Below the pieces are notes generated by a model that saw nothing but the letters and a program-made list of their open reading frames with translations, ran no database searches and had not been told where the DNA came from. Positions 17,317 through 25,831 of a stretch of 64,000 nt of DNA are shown piece by piece. The position numbers and the translations under genes were made by a program. The DNA comes from Kaistia soli DSM 19436 (GTDB taxonomy: Bacteria; Pseudomonadota; Alphaproteobacteria; Rhizobiales; Kaistiaceae): assembly GCF_900129325.1 (NCBI RefSeq), contig NZ_FQUP01000001.1:806001-870000 (forward strand), written 5' to 3'. Numbering within the stretch: position 1 is the stretch's first letter; every line of letters begins with the position of its first letter.

Positions 17317-20300
17317 ATGGACGACGGCATCACGCGTTTCGCAACGCCGCGCGACGACGGGCTCGGCCTCGTCCGGATCGAGAATGGAGCCGGCCTCGCT
17401 ATTGAGGCGCTGCCAAACGGCACGCTGTTCGCGATTACGCATCGCGAGCCACGCGGCACGATCATGATCAACCAGGTGCTCGGGGCACCGACCGGCGGCG
17501 GGATCGGGCGCATCCTGCTGCGTATGGGCGGAGGCTCGCCCGGCATCGCGACGATCGCCGGCAGCGGATCGGACGCCGATTTCGGCCATACGGACAACGC
17601 CCTGGTCTATGAAGGCCGTTCGGGCGGGCTTCGCCACCGCGCGGTGCTCGCGCTCGACGCCCAGGAAGCGATCTGGTTCTGGCGCGTCACCGTGACCAAT
17701 GAGGGCAGCGAGGCCGTCGCCTTCGACCTCATCAATGCGCAGGATGTCGGCCTTGGCGGACGCGGCTTCCTGATGGGCAGCGAGGCGTATGCCTCGCAAT
17801 ATCTCGATCATCACGTCGAGACCCATGCGGATTTCGGCCCGGTCGTGATGTCGCGGCAGAATCTCGACCAGGGCGGGCGTCACCCCTGGCTGGTGCAGGG
17901 CTGCCTCGATGGCGCCAGCGGCTATGCGACCGATGCGATGCAGCTGTTCGGGCCGGCCTTTCGCCTCTCAGGTGCGCTGGCCCTCCCCTTTGGTATCAGC
18001 CTGCCGTCGACGGTGCTGCAGCATGAGGTCGCCTGCCCGGCAATCCAGACGGCCGCGCGGACGTTGGCGCCCGGCGAGACGACGACACTCACTTTCTTCG
18101 CCCGCTTCCTCGCCGATCATCCCGCGGCGTCAGGGGCCGATGATCTCGCTTTGATCGCGGATATCGGCGCGCGCGCCGCCTCGCTCATCGAGGCGCCTGC
18201 CGAGACCCGGCCGACCGTGCACAGCCTGCTCGAAACGGCGCCGCTGGCCCGCGCGGCCGCGCTCAGCGGGGCCGCGATCGCCGCCCGCTATCCGGCGCGG
18301 CTCCGCGAGGAGAAGCAGGACAGCACGCTGCTCTCCTTCTTCGTCCAGGACGGCGCGCAGAACCGGCACGTGGTCACCGCCGCCAAGGAAGCGCTGATCG
18401 CCCGGCGGCATGGCTCGATCCTCCGCTCAGGCGACAGCCTGATGCTCGACGAGAAGACGCTGTCGGCGACCGCATGGATGCAGGGGATCTTCGCGGCACA
18501 GCTCACCATCGGCAACACCTCGTTCCACAAGCTGTTCTCGGTGTCGCGCGATCCCTATGGCCTCACCCGCGCCAGCGGCCTTCGCATCCTCGTCGATCGC
18601 GGCGAAGGCTGGGAACTGCTCGGCGTGCCGTCGCTATTCGAGATGGGTCTCTCCGATTGCCGCTGGATCTATGTATTGGGCGCGCGGGTTGTGACGGTCC
18701 ACGCCGTGGCGGCAGGCGATGAGGCGACGCTGCAATGGCGCGTCGACGTCGAGGGCGAGCCGTGCCGCTTCCTTGTCATCGGCCATCTCGTGCTCGGCGA
18801 GCGCGAGTTTGAACAGTCCGGGACCGTGACAATCGATCCGGCAGCCAAGCGGGCAAGCTTTGCTCCGGGCGCCGATTCGCTTTGGGGCCGCGCCTTTCCG
18901 AAAGCGCGGATGGACCTCGTGACGGCGACGCCGGAGGCGGTGGCAGCCATCGACGGAGATGCGCTCGCGTTTCCGGATGGCGCTGAGCGCGGCGGGCCCG
19001 TGGTCACGCTGCTCTCCCATGAGACGCATGCGCTAGTCTTTGCCCTCACCGGCTCGATGACGGACACGAAAGAGGCCGATCGTCTCGCCGATCGCTATGC
19101 CCGCGGCCGGTCGCAGGACGAGGCGCTCGTGCCGGCGCGGCGGTTCTGGAGCCTTGCGACGCGCGACATCACGCTGTCAGGCGATCATCCCGACATCGAG
19201 GCGGCCAGCCTGATCCTGCCATGGCTCGCCCATGACGCGATCGTTCACCTGACTGTGCCCCACGGGCTCGAGCAGTATAGCGGGGCGGCCTGGGGCACGC
19301 GCGACGTCTGTCAGGGGCCGATCGAATTCCTCCTCGCGATGCGCCACGACACGGCGGTGCACCGTATCCTGCGGGCGCTCTTCGCCGAGCAGAATCGCAA
19401 GAGCGCCGACTGGCCGCAGTGGTTCATGCTGCCGCCCTACTCCGACATCCGCGCTGGCGACGCCCATGGCGACGTGATCATCTGGCCGCTCAAGGCGCTC
19501 TGCGACTATGTCGAGGCGAGCGGCGATGTCGGCGTCCTCGCCGAGAAGGTCGGCTGGCGCGGCGGCGCGGCCGGCGAGATTGCGAGCATCGCCGATCATG
19601 TCGCCGCGCTGATCGCCGAGGCGGAGCGCCGCTTCATCCCGGGCACGCATCTCATCCGCTATGGCGAAGGCGACTGGAACGATTCTCTCCAGCCGCATGA
19701 TCCGCATCTGCGCGACTGGATGGTGTCGAGTTGGACCGCGGGCCTGCTGCACGAGCAGATCGCCCGCTATGCCGCGATCCTAGCCCGCGCGGACGCCAAC
19801 ACGCATCGCCGTGCCCATGACGAGGCCCGGCGGCTGGAACGGCTTGCCGAGAACATCCGCGACGATTTCGATCGTCACCTCGTCTCCGGCGGCATCACGG
19901 CCGGCTATGCGCTATTCGACACGGAGGGACATCGCACGGAACTGCTGCTGCACCCCTCCGACACGCGCACCGGCCTTTCCTATTCGTTGATCGCGATGAC
20001 GCAATCGATGCTGGGCGGCCTCGCCGGCGAAGACGAGACGGTTTCACAACTCGCCGCGATCGACGCCTCGCTCAGCTTTCCGGACGGCCTGCGGCTGATG
20101 GACAAGCCGGTAACCTATGCCGGCGGGCCTGAGACGCTTTTCCGGCGGGCCGAATCGGCGTCGTTTTTCGGCCGCGAGATCGGGCTCATGTATGTGCACG
20201 CCCATCTTCGCCAGTCGGAAGTGCTGGCAAGGCTGGGCGCGGCCGACGCCCTCTGGCACGCGATCGCGCTCGCAAATCCGATCCGCGTCACCGAGGTTCT

Positions 20301-20595
20301 CAATCAGGCAACGTTGCGCCAGCGTAACACCTATTTCTCGTCTTCAGACGCCGGCTTTGCCGATCGCTACAAGGCATCTGCCGACTGGGCGAGCCTCAAA
20401 GGCGGGACGGTGGCGGTCGATGGCGGCTGGCGCACCTATTCGAGTGGACCTGGCATCTTCACCCGCCTTCTGGTCGAACTGGCACTCGGCCTTGGCCGCA
20501 ACAGCGAACTCGGCAAGGTCATTCCGCGTAAATTCGGCCCGGTCGAGCTTTCATGGACAGAGGGCAGTGCAACACGCCGACCTGCGGTGCAGTAA
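17317..20595 (+). CDS. GH94/GH36-type glycoside phosphorylase-like protein
   Basis: A 1092-residue protein without a signal peptide, so cytosolic. The C-terminal third has the (alpha/alpha)6-barrel landmarks of the cellobiose/chitobiose phosphorylase group: 'AAWGTRDVCQGPIEFLLA' (about residues 655-672), 'HGDVIIWPLKALCDYVE' and 'EGDWNDSLQP' (about 783-792), whose Asp corresponds to the family's general acid. The N-terminal half looks like the beta-sandwich domains of the same family. It starts 11 bp after the AKR-Rid gene with GGGAGAG in between and ends the rightward operon. Which disaccharide or glycoside it splits, and whether by phosphate or water, cannot be told from the sequence. A GH94 module of a glucan synthase is unlikely because no transferase or membrane domain is present. 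Confidence 0.85.
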   Translation: MDDGITRFATPRDDGLGLVRIENGAGLAIEALPNGTLFAITHREPRGTIMINQVLGAPTGGGIGRILLRMGGGSPGIATIAGSGSDADFGHTDNALVYEGRSGGLRHRAVLALDAQEAIWFWRVTVTNEGSEAVAFDLINAQDVGLGGRGFLMGSEAYASQYLDHHVETHADFGPVVMSRQNLDQGGRHPWLVQGCLDGASGYATDAMQLFGPAFRLSGALALPFGISLPSTVLQHEVACPAIQTAARTLAPGETTTLTFFARFLADHPAASGADDLALIADIGARAASLIEAPAETRPTVHSLLETAPLARAAALSGAAIAARYPARLREEKQDSTLLSFFVQDGAQNRHVVTAAKEALIARRHGSILRSGDSLMLDEKTLSATAWMQGIFAAQLTIGNTSFHKLFSVSRDPYGLTRASGLRILVDRGEGWELLGVPSLFEMGLSDCRWIYVLGARVVTVHAVAAGDEATLQWRVDVEGEPCRFLVIGHLVLGEREFEQSGTVTIDPAAKRASFAPGADSLWGRAFPKARMDLVTATPEAVAAIDGDALAFPDGAERGGPVVTLLSHETHALVFALTGSMTDTKEADRLADRYARGRSQDEALVPARRFWSLATRDITLSGDHPDIEAASLILPWLAHDAIVHLTVPHGLEQYSGAAWGTRDVCQGPIEFLLAMRHDTAVHRILRALFAEQNRKSADWPQWFMLPPYSDIRAGDAHGDVIIWPLKALCDYVEASGDVGVLAEKVGWRGGAAGEIASIADHVAALIAEAERRFIPGTHLIRYGEGDWNDSLQPHDPHLRDWMVSSWTAGLLHEQIARYAAILARADANTHRRAHDEARRLERLAENIRDDFDRHLVSGGITAGYALFDTEGHRTELLLHPSDTRTGLSYSLIAMTQSMLGGLAGEDETVSQLAAIDASLSFPDGLRLMDKPVTYAGGPETLFRRAESASFFGREIGLMYVHAHLRQSEVLARLGAADALWHAIALANPIRVTEVLNQATLRQRNTYFSSSDAGFADRYKASADWASLKGGTVAVDGGWRTYSSGPGIFTRLLVELALGLGRNSELGKVIPRKFGPVELSWTEGSATRRPAVQ

Positions 20596-20717
20596 CGCTC
20601 GCACTTAACCTTCGCGCTTAACAATACCGGGCAATTTCCGGCCTGCGGCATTATGCGAACGTGGACATTCACCGGTCATCCTGGCTAGCTTAACAAAACG
20701 TTAAGGGGGGATGAACC

Positions 20718-20888
20718 TTGCTCGCCATCGTCGTCTATATGTGTGTCGCTGCCGCCTTGGGACTTGGCAGTCAGATCATCCGGCCGAGCGCTGCGCTTGG
20801 CAGCAACCACCATCGCAAGCTTTACTGGACCGGGGCCATGGCCGCGATCGCCCTTGTCGGGCTCTTTGCGGGTGCTTTGGTGATCTGA
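20718..20888 (+). CDS. Small two-helix membrane protein
   Basis: A 56-residue ORF starting at a TTG with AAGGGGGG exactly 7 nt upstream, the best ribosome site in the neighbourhood; an ATG seven bases earlier is in another frame. Residues 2-18 (AIVVYMCVAAALGLGSQ) and 37-56 (WTGAMAAIALVGLFAGALVI) are hydrophobic, joined by a basic loop (SNHHRKLY). It would sit in the inner membrane as a hairpin. I do not recognise a named family. The 122 bp upstream are relatively AT-rich and probably hold its promoter. Confidence 0.65.
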   Translation: MLAIVVYMCVAAALGLGSQIIRPSAALGSNHHRKLYWTGAMAAIALVGLFAGALVI

Positions 20889-20920
20889 CATAGTGCCGCC
20901 ACGCGATCGCGAGGATAGAC

Positions 20921-21232
20921 ATGACGAAGACACTCTGCCGGACCACATCAGGCCTTCTGGCCGGCGCTCTGCTTATCGCCGCTGGGCCAGCCTTTGCCGA
21001 CGCGACAGCGCACTACACCTGCAAGAACGGCCTGACCTTCGTGGCGGCCTTCACCACGACGCCCGGATCCGTCGCCCTCGCTTTTGCGGATGGCCGCAAG
21101 GTGACGCTGCCGCAGGCCGTCTCGGCGGACGGCGGACGCTACGTCAAGGGCAAGACCGAATTCTGGATCAAGGGCCAGGGCGGCACACTGACCCGCGCTG
21201 GCAAGACGACCAACTGCCAGGCGAGCAACTGA
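20921..21232 (+). CDS. MliC-family lysozyme inhibitor-like protein
   Basis: A 103-residue exported protein. The signal peptide is MTKTLCRTTSGLLAGALLIA with AFA cleavage near residue 26. The mature 77 residues contain 'AHYTCKNGLTFVAAF', a central 'VALAFADGRKVTLPQAVSADGGRYVKG' and 'EFWIKGQGGTL...TNCQ', the order and cysteine spacing of the MliC/PliC C-type-lysozyme inhibitor domain. No lipobox cysteine is evident at the cleavage site, so it is more likely periplasmic (PliC-like) than a lipoprotein. The family blocks host C-type lysozyme by inserting a loop into its active site. Confidence 0.8.
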   Translation: MTKTLCRTTSGLLAGALLIAAGPAFADATAHYTCKNGLTFVAAFTTTPGSVALAFADGRKVTLPQAVSADGGRYVKGKTEFWIKGQGGTLTRAGKTTNCQASN

Positions 21233-21333
21233 CGCCAATCGCTTCGCTTGCGGCGCTCAACTTGCCGTGATGGCGACACGGGCGGCGTGCGCGGCCCGTA
21301 TATCGGATGTCCTTCCCATGTGGAGATGCTCCG

Positions 21334-21735
21334 ATGTTGAACCGCCGCCGTCTGCTCGGCCTCTCGCTGGCTGTCGCCACGACCCTCTCATTCGGCGCGG
21401 TCGTCCCCGCCGAGGCCTTCACGCTGCAGCCTTATGATGCTGCCGCCGTCGACGCGGCGATCAAATCCGGCAGGCCGGTGGTCGTTCACGTCTATGCGGG
21501 CTGGTGCCTGCAATGCCATGCGCAGGCTTCGATCCTCAAGCGATTGTCCGCGGCCGGTCGATACGAAGATATCGCCTTCTTCAGGGTCGACTACGACAAG
21601 CAGAAGGATGTCGTGAAAGCGCTCGACGTGCCGCGCTCGACCTTGATCGCTTTCCGCGGCGGAAAGGAAGTCGACCGGATGTCGTGGGGCACGTCGGAAG
21701 CCTCGGTGGTCGCCGTGCTCGACGCCGCCGGCTGA
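21334..21735 (+). CDS. Exported thioredoxin-fold protein
   Basis: 133 residues from the ATG at 21334 (MLNRRRLLGLSLAVATTLSF), with GTGGAG upstream; the earlier ATG at 21307 lacks one. A signal peptide with an RRRLLG stretch (Tat-like, but no clear twin-Arg consensus) ends near 'AEAF'. The thioredoxin fold shows 'PVVVHVYAGWCLQCHAQ' with an active site C-L-Q-C, then 'FFRVDYDKQKDVVKALDVPRSTLIAF' with the cis-proline region changed to 'VPRSTL'. It overlaps the CcdA-like gene by one base (TGATG), and the pair likely passes electrons across the membrane. Confidence 0.85.
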   Translation: MLNRRRLLGLSLAVATTLSFGAVVPAEAFTLQPYDAAAVDAAIKSGRPVVVHVYAGWCLQCHAQASILKRLSAAGRYEDIAFFRVDYDKQKDVVKALDVPRSTLIAFRGGKEVDRMSWGTSEASVVAVLDAAG

Positions 21736-22451
21736 TGCTCACCGCCATCCTGTTTCCCTTCATCGCTGGGCTTCTCACGATCCTCAACCCTTGCGTCCTG
21801 CCTCTGGCGCCGATCATCGTCGCCGGGGCGCGGGCGCGTGATCCGCTGGCGCCGCTGGCGCTGGCAGCCGGCCTCGCCGTCACATTCGGGCTCTTCGGCG
21901 GCCTGCTTGCCTCGCTCGGGGCGGAACTTGGCGATACCGGGTCCGGACGGATCGTGCTTGGTGCGGTGATGCTCGTCTTTGGCATCATCATGCTGGTGCC
22001 GGCTCTCGCCCATCGCGCCGAAATGGCCATGGCGCCGCTCGGCGCCTGGGCCGATCGGCAGACGGGGCGCATGCCGGCCGGGGGTCTCGCCGCACAGGCT
22101 GGCATCGGCGCCATTCTCGCGATCGCCTGGGCGCCCTGTGTTGGCCCGACGCTTGGCGCCGCACTGACGCTCGCAGCGACGGGCGGATCGCTGGCCGCTG
22201 CGATGGGCACAATGGTGGTGTTTGCACTCGGCGCTGCCACGTCACTGCTCGTCGCGGGCTACGGCCTCGGCAAGCTTGCGCGGCGCGGACGGACGGCCGC
22301 TGGACAATCGGCTGCCATCGGCCGTGCCTTGCTTGGCCTCGCCTTTGCGCTTGTCGGCCTTGGCATGGTCACGGGGCTCGACAAAGTCGTCGAAGGAGCC
22401 CTGGCGGAGGCGATGCCGGAATGGCTCGTCGGCTTCGCCACCCGGTTTTAA
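21735..22451 (+). CDS. CcdA/DsbD-like membrane thiol-disulfide transporter
   Basis: A 238-residue protein with six hydrophobic helices. The two membrane cysteines that define the CcdA/DsbD-beta family are present in 'LNPCVLPLAP' (helix 1) and 'WAPCVGPTLG' (helix 4). It would take reducing power from cytosolic thioredoxin and pass it to the exported thioredoxin encoded immediately upstream. No cytochrome c maturation gene is nearby, so the client of the pair is open. Confidence 0.88.
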   Translation: MLTAILFPFIAGLLTILNPCVLPLAPIIVAGARARDPLAPLALAAGLAVTFGLFGGLLASLGAELGDTGSGRIVLGAVMLVFGIIMLVPALAHRAEMAMAPLGAWADRQTGRMPAGGLAAQAGIGAILAIAWAPCVGPTLGAALTLAATGGSLAAAMGTMVVFALGAATSLLVAGYGLGKLARRGRTAAGQSAAIGRALLGLAFALVGLGMVTGLDKVVEGALAEAMPEWLVGFATRF

Positions 22452-22516
22452 GCCAGCCCTCGCCCTCTCCGACCTCCTCGCCTATCCTCGACAAGGGGGA
22501 ATCGTCGAAAGGGGCA

Positions 22517-22894
22517 ATGATGGGGACGGAACGAACGCGTGGCATCGTGCTCGGGATGCTGGGATTGGCAGTCATCGCAGTGGCAGCGGCCCTGCCGTAC
22601 AAGGCGGAGGCGGCGAGCTTCAATTGCGCCAAAGCCGCCCAGCCTGACGAGGTCGCGATCTGCGCCCATCGCGACTTGAACGACGACGATGTCGAGATGG
22701 CGACCCGCTACCAGATGCTGCTCAAGCTGGTGGCGATGGGCACGGCCGGCGATATGCGCGACGATCAGAAGGCCTGGCTTTCCTGGCGCCGATCCTGCGG
22801 CAGCGATGTCGCTTGCCTCGGCAACGCCTATCAGGACCGCATCGGGGCGCTCAAAGCTGCCTTTGACCGGATTGCCGCGCGCGGCCCGTTCTGA
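22517..22894 (+). CDS. LprI-type (DUF1311) lysozyme-inhibitor-like protein
   Basis: A 125-residue exported protein: signal peptide 'RGIVLGMLGLAVIAVAAALP' with cleavage near 'AEA', then 'SFNCAKAAQPDEVAICAHRDLNDDDVEMATRYQML' and 'DDQKAWLSWRRSCGSDVACLGNAYQDRIGAL'. The four-cysteine, WLxxRxxC pattern is that of the LprI N-terminal/DUF1311 domain, named for a mycobacterial lysozyme inhibitor. It starts at an ATG preceded by AAAGGGG. Its end is only 10 bp from the stop of the convergent L,D-transpeptidase. Confidence 0.8.
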   Translation: MMGTERTRGIVLGMLGLAVIAVAAALPYKAEAASFNCAKAAQPDEVAICAHRDLNDDDVEMATRYQMLLKLVAMGTAGDMRDDQKAWLSWRRSCGSDVACLGNAYQDRIGALKAAFDRIAARGPF

Positions 22895-22904
22895 CGCGGA
22901 CGGG

Positions 22905-24239
22905 CTACTGCGCCAAGGGCGGCGGCATCGGCTCCTCGGCCGGAGCGACGGCGGCCGGAGCGGCCGGCGCGACCGAAGCGGTGCGGGTCGGATCGACGAA
23001 CTCGACATCGACGCCCGGCCGCACGAGATGCGCCAATTCATTGGCGTCCCAATTGGTCAGGCGCAGGCAGCCATGGCTGTTGGTCTTGTCGATCCGGCTC
23101 GGCTCGGGCGTGCCGTGGATGCCGTAGGTCGGCTTGTCGAGGCCGATCCACACGGCGCCGACAGGATTGTTCGGCCCGGGCGCGAGCTTCAGCGCCTTGT
23201 CGTTCTTGCCCTGCTGGAAATTGACCTTGGGGCGGTACCAGTAGACCGGATCGATCGCGATCGCCTTGACCGCGTGGACGCCGCTCGGCGACGGCATGTC
23301 CGTGCTGCCGATGGTGGCCGGATAGGCCACGACGAGGTTCCACTGCTGGTCGTAGCCAAGCAGCTGCCGCGCCGCGGAATCGGCGACGAGATGATAGACC
23401 TTGGTCTTGGCGGGCGGCCCGACATCGGCGACCGTGATCGTCTCGCCCTCGGTGAACCCGGCGCCGGGATTGAGGCGGCGCAGGAAGCCTTCATCCATAT
23501 GAAAGCGCTCGGCAAGCGCCTCGCCGGCGTTGCGATAGCCAAGGCTCGGCAACTGCGCCATCTCGCCATAGTCCTTGGGAATCGTCGGCACGAAAGGTCC
23601 GGCCACATCGGCAGCGGTGATCACATAGGGCACCAGCACCGGCGACGTGCCGAACGAGGCGAGGATCGCGTCGATCTGCGCGCCCATGCGCCCGGTCGAA
23701 GGCATCCCGTTCATGTTCTCGAGCGCGGAGATCGCCTTGGCGAGATTGCCGCCGGTCATACCGTCGATGACGCCAGGCGAAACATTGGCGCGGTCGAGCA
23801 GGATCTGCAGCCGCGCCACGGCCGGCAGCGCCTGCTTGCCGGTGCGCTTCAGCGTTTCCGGCAAGACGGGGTTGTTGGCGTCGGCGATGAATGTAGCCGG
23901 CACGAGCGCCGGAACGACCTCCGCGGGCGGATTGGCGGCAATCGGCGGATTCGTAGATGGCGGGTTGGCAGGCTGCGGCGCCTCGGGCACCGGCTGATAG
24001 GCCTGGTTCGGCCCATAAGGCTGGTAAGGCTGCTGCAGCTGGTAGGTCTGACCGCTCGGCTGGCCTTCATAAGTTTGAGGCGCCGCCTCGATCTGGGGAT
24101 AGGCGCCGCGATAGCCATAGGCCGGCTCGGCATAGTCGCGATAGCGATAGCCGTAGTACGGATTATAGTCTTGCGCGACCGCGGCGCCCGACGATAGCGC
24201 CAGCAGGGCCGGCAGCAGCAAGATCGACGACGCTTTCAT
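22905..24239 (-). CDS. L,D-transpeptidase (YkuD/ErfK family)
   Basis: 444 residues from the ATG at 24239 (MKASSILLLPALLALSSGA, a signal peptide), chosen over 24254 because TGGAG lies about 9 nt upstream. Order: signal peptide, a Tyr/Pro/Gln-rich low-complexity stretch (about 25-110), a peptidoglycan-binding-like helical segment, a LysM-like stretch ('LAERFHMDEGFLRRLNPGAGF'), then the YkuD catalytic domain with 'GIHGTPEPSRIDK' and 'NSHGCLRLTNWDA' (catalytic Cys about residue 390). It cross-links peptidoglycan (3-3 bonds) or attaches proteins to it in the periplasm. The Tyr-rich linker is unusual in length. Confidence 0.9.
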   Translation of the reverse strand: MKASSILLLPALLALSSGAAVAQDYNPYYGYRYRDYAEPAYGYRGAYPQIEAAPQTYEGQPSGQTYQLQQPYQPYGPNQAYQPVPEAPQPANPPSTNPPIAANPPAEVVPALVPATFIADANNPVLPETLKRTGKQALPAVARLQILLDRANVSPGVIDGMTGGNLAKAISALENMNGMPSTGRMGAQIDAILASFGTSPVLVPYVITAADVAGPFVPTIPKDYGEMAQLPSLGYRNAGEALAERFHMDEGFLRRLNPGAGFTEGETITVADVGPPAKTKVYHLVADSAARQLLGYDQQWNLVVAYPATIGSTDMPSPSGVHAVKAIAIDPVYWYRPKVNFQQGKNDKALKLAPGPNNPVGAVWIGLDKPTYGIHGTPEPSRIDKTNSHGCLRLTNWDANELAHLVRPGVDVEFVDPTRTASVAPAAPAAVAPAEEPMPPPLAQ

Positions 24240-24447
24240 CACGCTCAACTCCACGCCTACGCAACGCAGGGATCGGCCATTCGGCCCAAACCGCGATGGA
24301 CCCTAGGTCATCGTGGTTAAGGATGAGTTGATCCGAGGAAGATGGCGCCCATGCGGCGCTTCGTCCACCCGGCTGTTCGCGCCGCCGATCGCCTGTACCA
24401 TTCCGGCGCGGCCAGAGGGCCGAGAACGCATGGCAGGAGGTGAGTTG

Positions 24448-25815
24448 ATGGATGTGCGCGGCAAGGTGATCAGCGGACGGTTCCTGCACGCGCCTGGGCA
24501 GGACGGCATCGAAATCCTCGCCGACGCCGTGGTCGAGGTCGACGCCATCGGCACGATCACCCGCGTGACGCCCACTGCCGATAAACACCATGCCGCGCGC
24601 CGCGCCGCGGCTCGGCAGGCCGGAACGCTCATCGAGTTGCCGGCGCGGACCGCGATCTTGCCTGGCTTCGTCGACCTGCATATCCACGCGCCGCAATATC
24701 CCCAGCTCGGCAAGGCGCTCGATGTCCCGCTCGAAGTCTGGCTGCACCGCTACACCTTCCCTCTCGAAGCGCGCTATGCCGATCTCGCCTTCGCGCGCAA
24801 GAGCTACGAGGCGCTGGTCGGCGACCTTCTCGCCGGCGGCACGACGACGGCACTCTACTTCGCGACCGTGCATCAGGAGGCGAGCCGGCTCCTCGCCGAG
24901 ATCTGCCTCGCCAAGGGACAGCGCGCCCTGGTCGGCAAGGTGGCGATGGATGATCCTGAGGCGTGCCCGCCCTATTATCGCGACGAGAGCGCCCGGGCGG
25001 CGATCGACGGCACGCGGGCGCTGATCGACCATCTCGGCGCTCTGCCCGGCAATGGCGGCCTCGTCAAAGCCGTCGCGACGCCGCGCTTCATTCCTTCCTG
25101 CACCGACGCTCTCCTGGAGGGTCTCGGCGCCCTCACCGCGGAATGCGGTTGCCATGTCCAGACCCACTGCTCGGAAAGCGACTGGGAACATGGCCATGTG
25201 CTTTCCCGCTACGGACGCACCGACGCCGAGATGCTCGATCACTTCGGGCTGCTGACCCGGCGCACGGTGCTGGCCCATTCCAATTTCCTGACCCCTGCAG
25301 ACATGGATCGCCTCGCGGCGCGCGGCTCGGCCGTGGCGCATTGCCCGCTTTCCAACGCCTATTTCGCCAATGCGGTCTTCCCGATCCGCGCGGCGCTTGC
25401 AAAGCAGGTTCGCGTCGGTCTCGGGACCGATATCTCCGGCGGGCCGAGCGCCTCGATGCTGGAAGTGCAGCGCATGGCGGTCGCCGCCTCGCGCATGCTG
25501 GAGGGCGGTGTCGATCCCGACCTCCCTGCCGACCGGCGCGGCCGGGCGGGGATGCGTATCGACGTGCCGCTCGCCTTTCATCTGGCGACAGCGGGCGGCG
25601 CCGATGCGCTCGACCTGCCGGTCGGCACCTTTGCGCCCGGCAAGCATTTCGACGCCATCCTCGTCGACCCCGACGCCCCGGGCTCGACGATGCGGCTGTT
25701 CGAGGAGGTCGATGAAGAGTCCGATCTCCTGGAGAAGATCGTCTATACCGCCTCGCGGCCTAATCTCACCTGCGTCTGGGTCGGCGGACGCGCGGTCTCG
25801 GGCCACAGCGGCTGA
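24448..25815 (+). CDS. guaD: Guanine deaminase
   Basis: A 455-residue amidohydrolase that converts guanine to xanthine and ammonia. Metal-binding HxH is in 'LPGFVDLHIHAPQYPQLG' (about residues 77-79), followed by the guanine deaminase signatures 'LDVPLEVWLHRYTFPLEARYAD', 'TTTALYFATVH', 'QTHCSESDWE', 'AHSNFL' and 'GLGTDISGGPS'. The ATG at 24448 has AGGAGG 7 nt upstream, better than the in-frame ATG at 24430. It is convergent with the sensor kinase gene. No xanthine dehydrogenase or purine permease lies nearby. Confidence 0.92.
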   Translation: MDVRGKVISGRFLHAPGQDGIEILADAVVEVDAIGTITRVTPTADKHHAARRAAARQAGTLIELPARTAILPGFVDLHIHAPQYPQLGKALDVPLEVWLHRYTFPLEARYADLAFARKSYEALVGDLLAGGTTTALYFATVHQEASRLLAEICLAKGQRALVGKVAMDDPEACPPYYRDESARAAIDGTRALIDHLGALPGNGGLVKAVATPRFIPSCTDALLEGLGALTAECGCHVQTHCSESDWEHGHVLSRYGRTDAEMLDHFGLLTRRTVLAHSNFLTPADMDRLAARGSAVAHCPLSNAYFANAVFPIRAALAKQVRVGLGTDISGGPSASMLEVQRMAVAASRMLEGGVDPDLPADRRGRAGMRIDVPLAFHLATAGGADALDLPVGTFAPGKHFDAILVDPDAPGSTMRLFEEVDEESDLLEKIVYTASRPNLTCVWVGGRAVSGHSG

Positions 25816-25830
25816 ACCCGCAGCGCGGGT
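25816..25830. terminator. Short hairpin between convergent genes
   Basis: ACCCGC-AGC-GCGGGT forms a 6-bp stem exactly in the 16-bp gap between guaD and the sensor kinase stop. There is no T-run on either side. It may limit read-through in both directions. Confidence 0.35.
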
Positions 25831-25831
25831 C

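Noticed and set aside
17317-20595. Cyclic beta-1,2-glucan synthase
   Set aside because: That enzyme is about 2800 residues with membrane helices and a glycosyltransferase domain; only the GH94-like portion is present here.
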